From positions 1 through 6,173 of the forward strand of contig JAZNOM010000007.1 in assembly GCA_045580835.1 (NCBI GenBank): DNA of 6,173 nucleotides. Reading direction: 5' to 3'. Positions 6,159 through 6,173 of this stretch are shown here, in pieces (the stretch's first letter is position 1; the number at the start of each line of letters is the position of its first letter). The translations under genes and the position numbers were made by a program. The notes beneath the pieces were generated by a model that was given only the letters and a program-made list of their open reading frames with translations, made no database searches and had not been told where the DNA came from. The DNA comes from UMGS902 sp045580835 (lineage in GTDB: Bacteria; Bacillota; Clostridia; Oscillospirales; CAG-272).

Positions 6159-6171
6159 CATTTTGTTTTTT
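6132..6171 (+). terminator. Plus-strand terminator-like hairpin and T-tract
   Basis: The 12-bp GC-rich stem 6132-6158 with a 3-nt loop is followed on the plus strand by CATTTTGTTTTTT (6159-6171), a good though slightly delayed T-tract. No plus-strand gene precedes it in this window. It may stop antisense read-through, or it may simply be the end of the palindromic element. Confidence 0.55.
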
Positions 6172-6173
6172 AC

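Larger units (their letters stand above)
5870..6173. other. Gene-free right-hand region (promoter, terminators, palindromic repeat)
   Basis: About 300 nt without a credible gene. From left to right it holds the operon promoter (5893-5921), an A/T-rich stretch (about 5931-5960), a minus-strand intrinsic terminator (5982-6011), and a block of hairpins (6011-6158) ending in a plus-strand T-tract. A 61-codon minus-strand frame crosses this block, but it is made of the inverted repeats and is not believed to be coding. Confidence 0.8.

Noticed and set aside
5976..6161. A 61-codon minus-strand open frame covering the right-hand hairpin block
   Set aside because: It is built from the inverted repeats and runs through the terminator stem and its T-tract. 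It has no good ribosome site and no recognisable protein features.
1..6173. CRISPR arrays, tRNA or rRNA genes, transposase genes, prophage or defence genes
   Set aside because: I saw no regularly spaced direct repeats, no cloverleaf or rRNA sequence, and no such protein motif in any frame.

Overview
The window looks like chromosomal DNA from a low-to-mid GC member of the Bacillota, probably a clostridial gut-type lineage. The evidence is the AGGAGG-type ribosome sites, a WalR/WalK-like two-component pair, a secreted protein with a copper-amine-oxidase-type stalk domain, and a DUF3810 membrane protein. I cannot place it to genus.

All convincing genes are on the minus strand, so transcription runs from high to low coordinates. 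From right to left they are: an RluA-family pseudouridine synthase (5869-4973), a DUF3810 membrane metallopeptidase-like protein (4980-3883), a secreted stalk-domain protein with a degenerate polysaccharide-deacetylase-like region (3863-2790), an OmpR/PhoB-type response regulator close to WalR (2777-2073), a WalK-like HAMP-PAS sensor histidine kinase (2065-299), and the first 42 codons of a membrane-anchored protein (127 to the window edge) sitting where yycH lies in wal operons. The first five genes overlap by 8 nt or are separated by 7-19 nt, so they are very likely one transcription unit. A sigma-A-like promoter lies just upstream of the pseudouridine synthase gene.

The two gene-poor stretches hold unusual structure. 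Between walK and the partial gene (about 156-282) there are three consecutive inverted repeats centred on a perfect 16-bp palindrome. At the right end (about 6011-6158) a second block has the same plan: short hairpin, long central imperfect hairpin, short hairpin. The two centres share a short sequence signature in the same orientation. I read both as members of one small non-coding palindromic (MITE-like) repeat family. The right-hand block also abuts a clear minus-strand intrinsic terminator (about 5982-6011), which ends an unseen upstream transcript and separates it from the rluA promoter.

Functionally, the two-component pair would control cell-envelope genes. The upstream DUF3810 protein and the secreted pseudo-deacetylase-like protein are co-transcribed with it and act at or outside the membrane, so they may be envelope-sensing or accessory factors. 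That link is inferred from gene order only.
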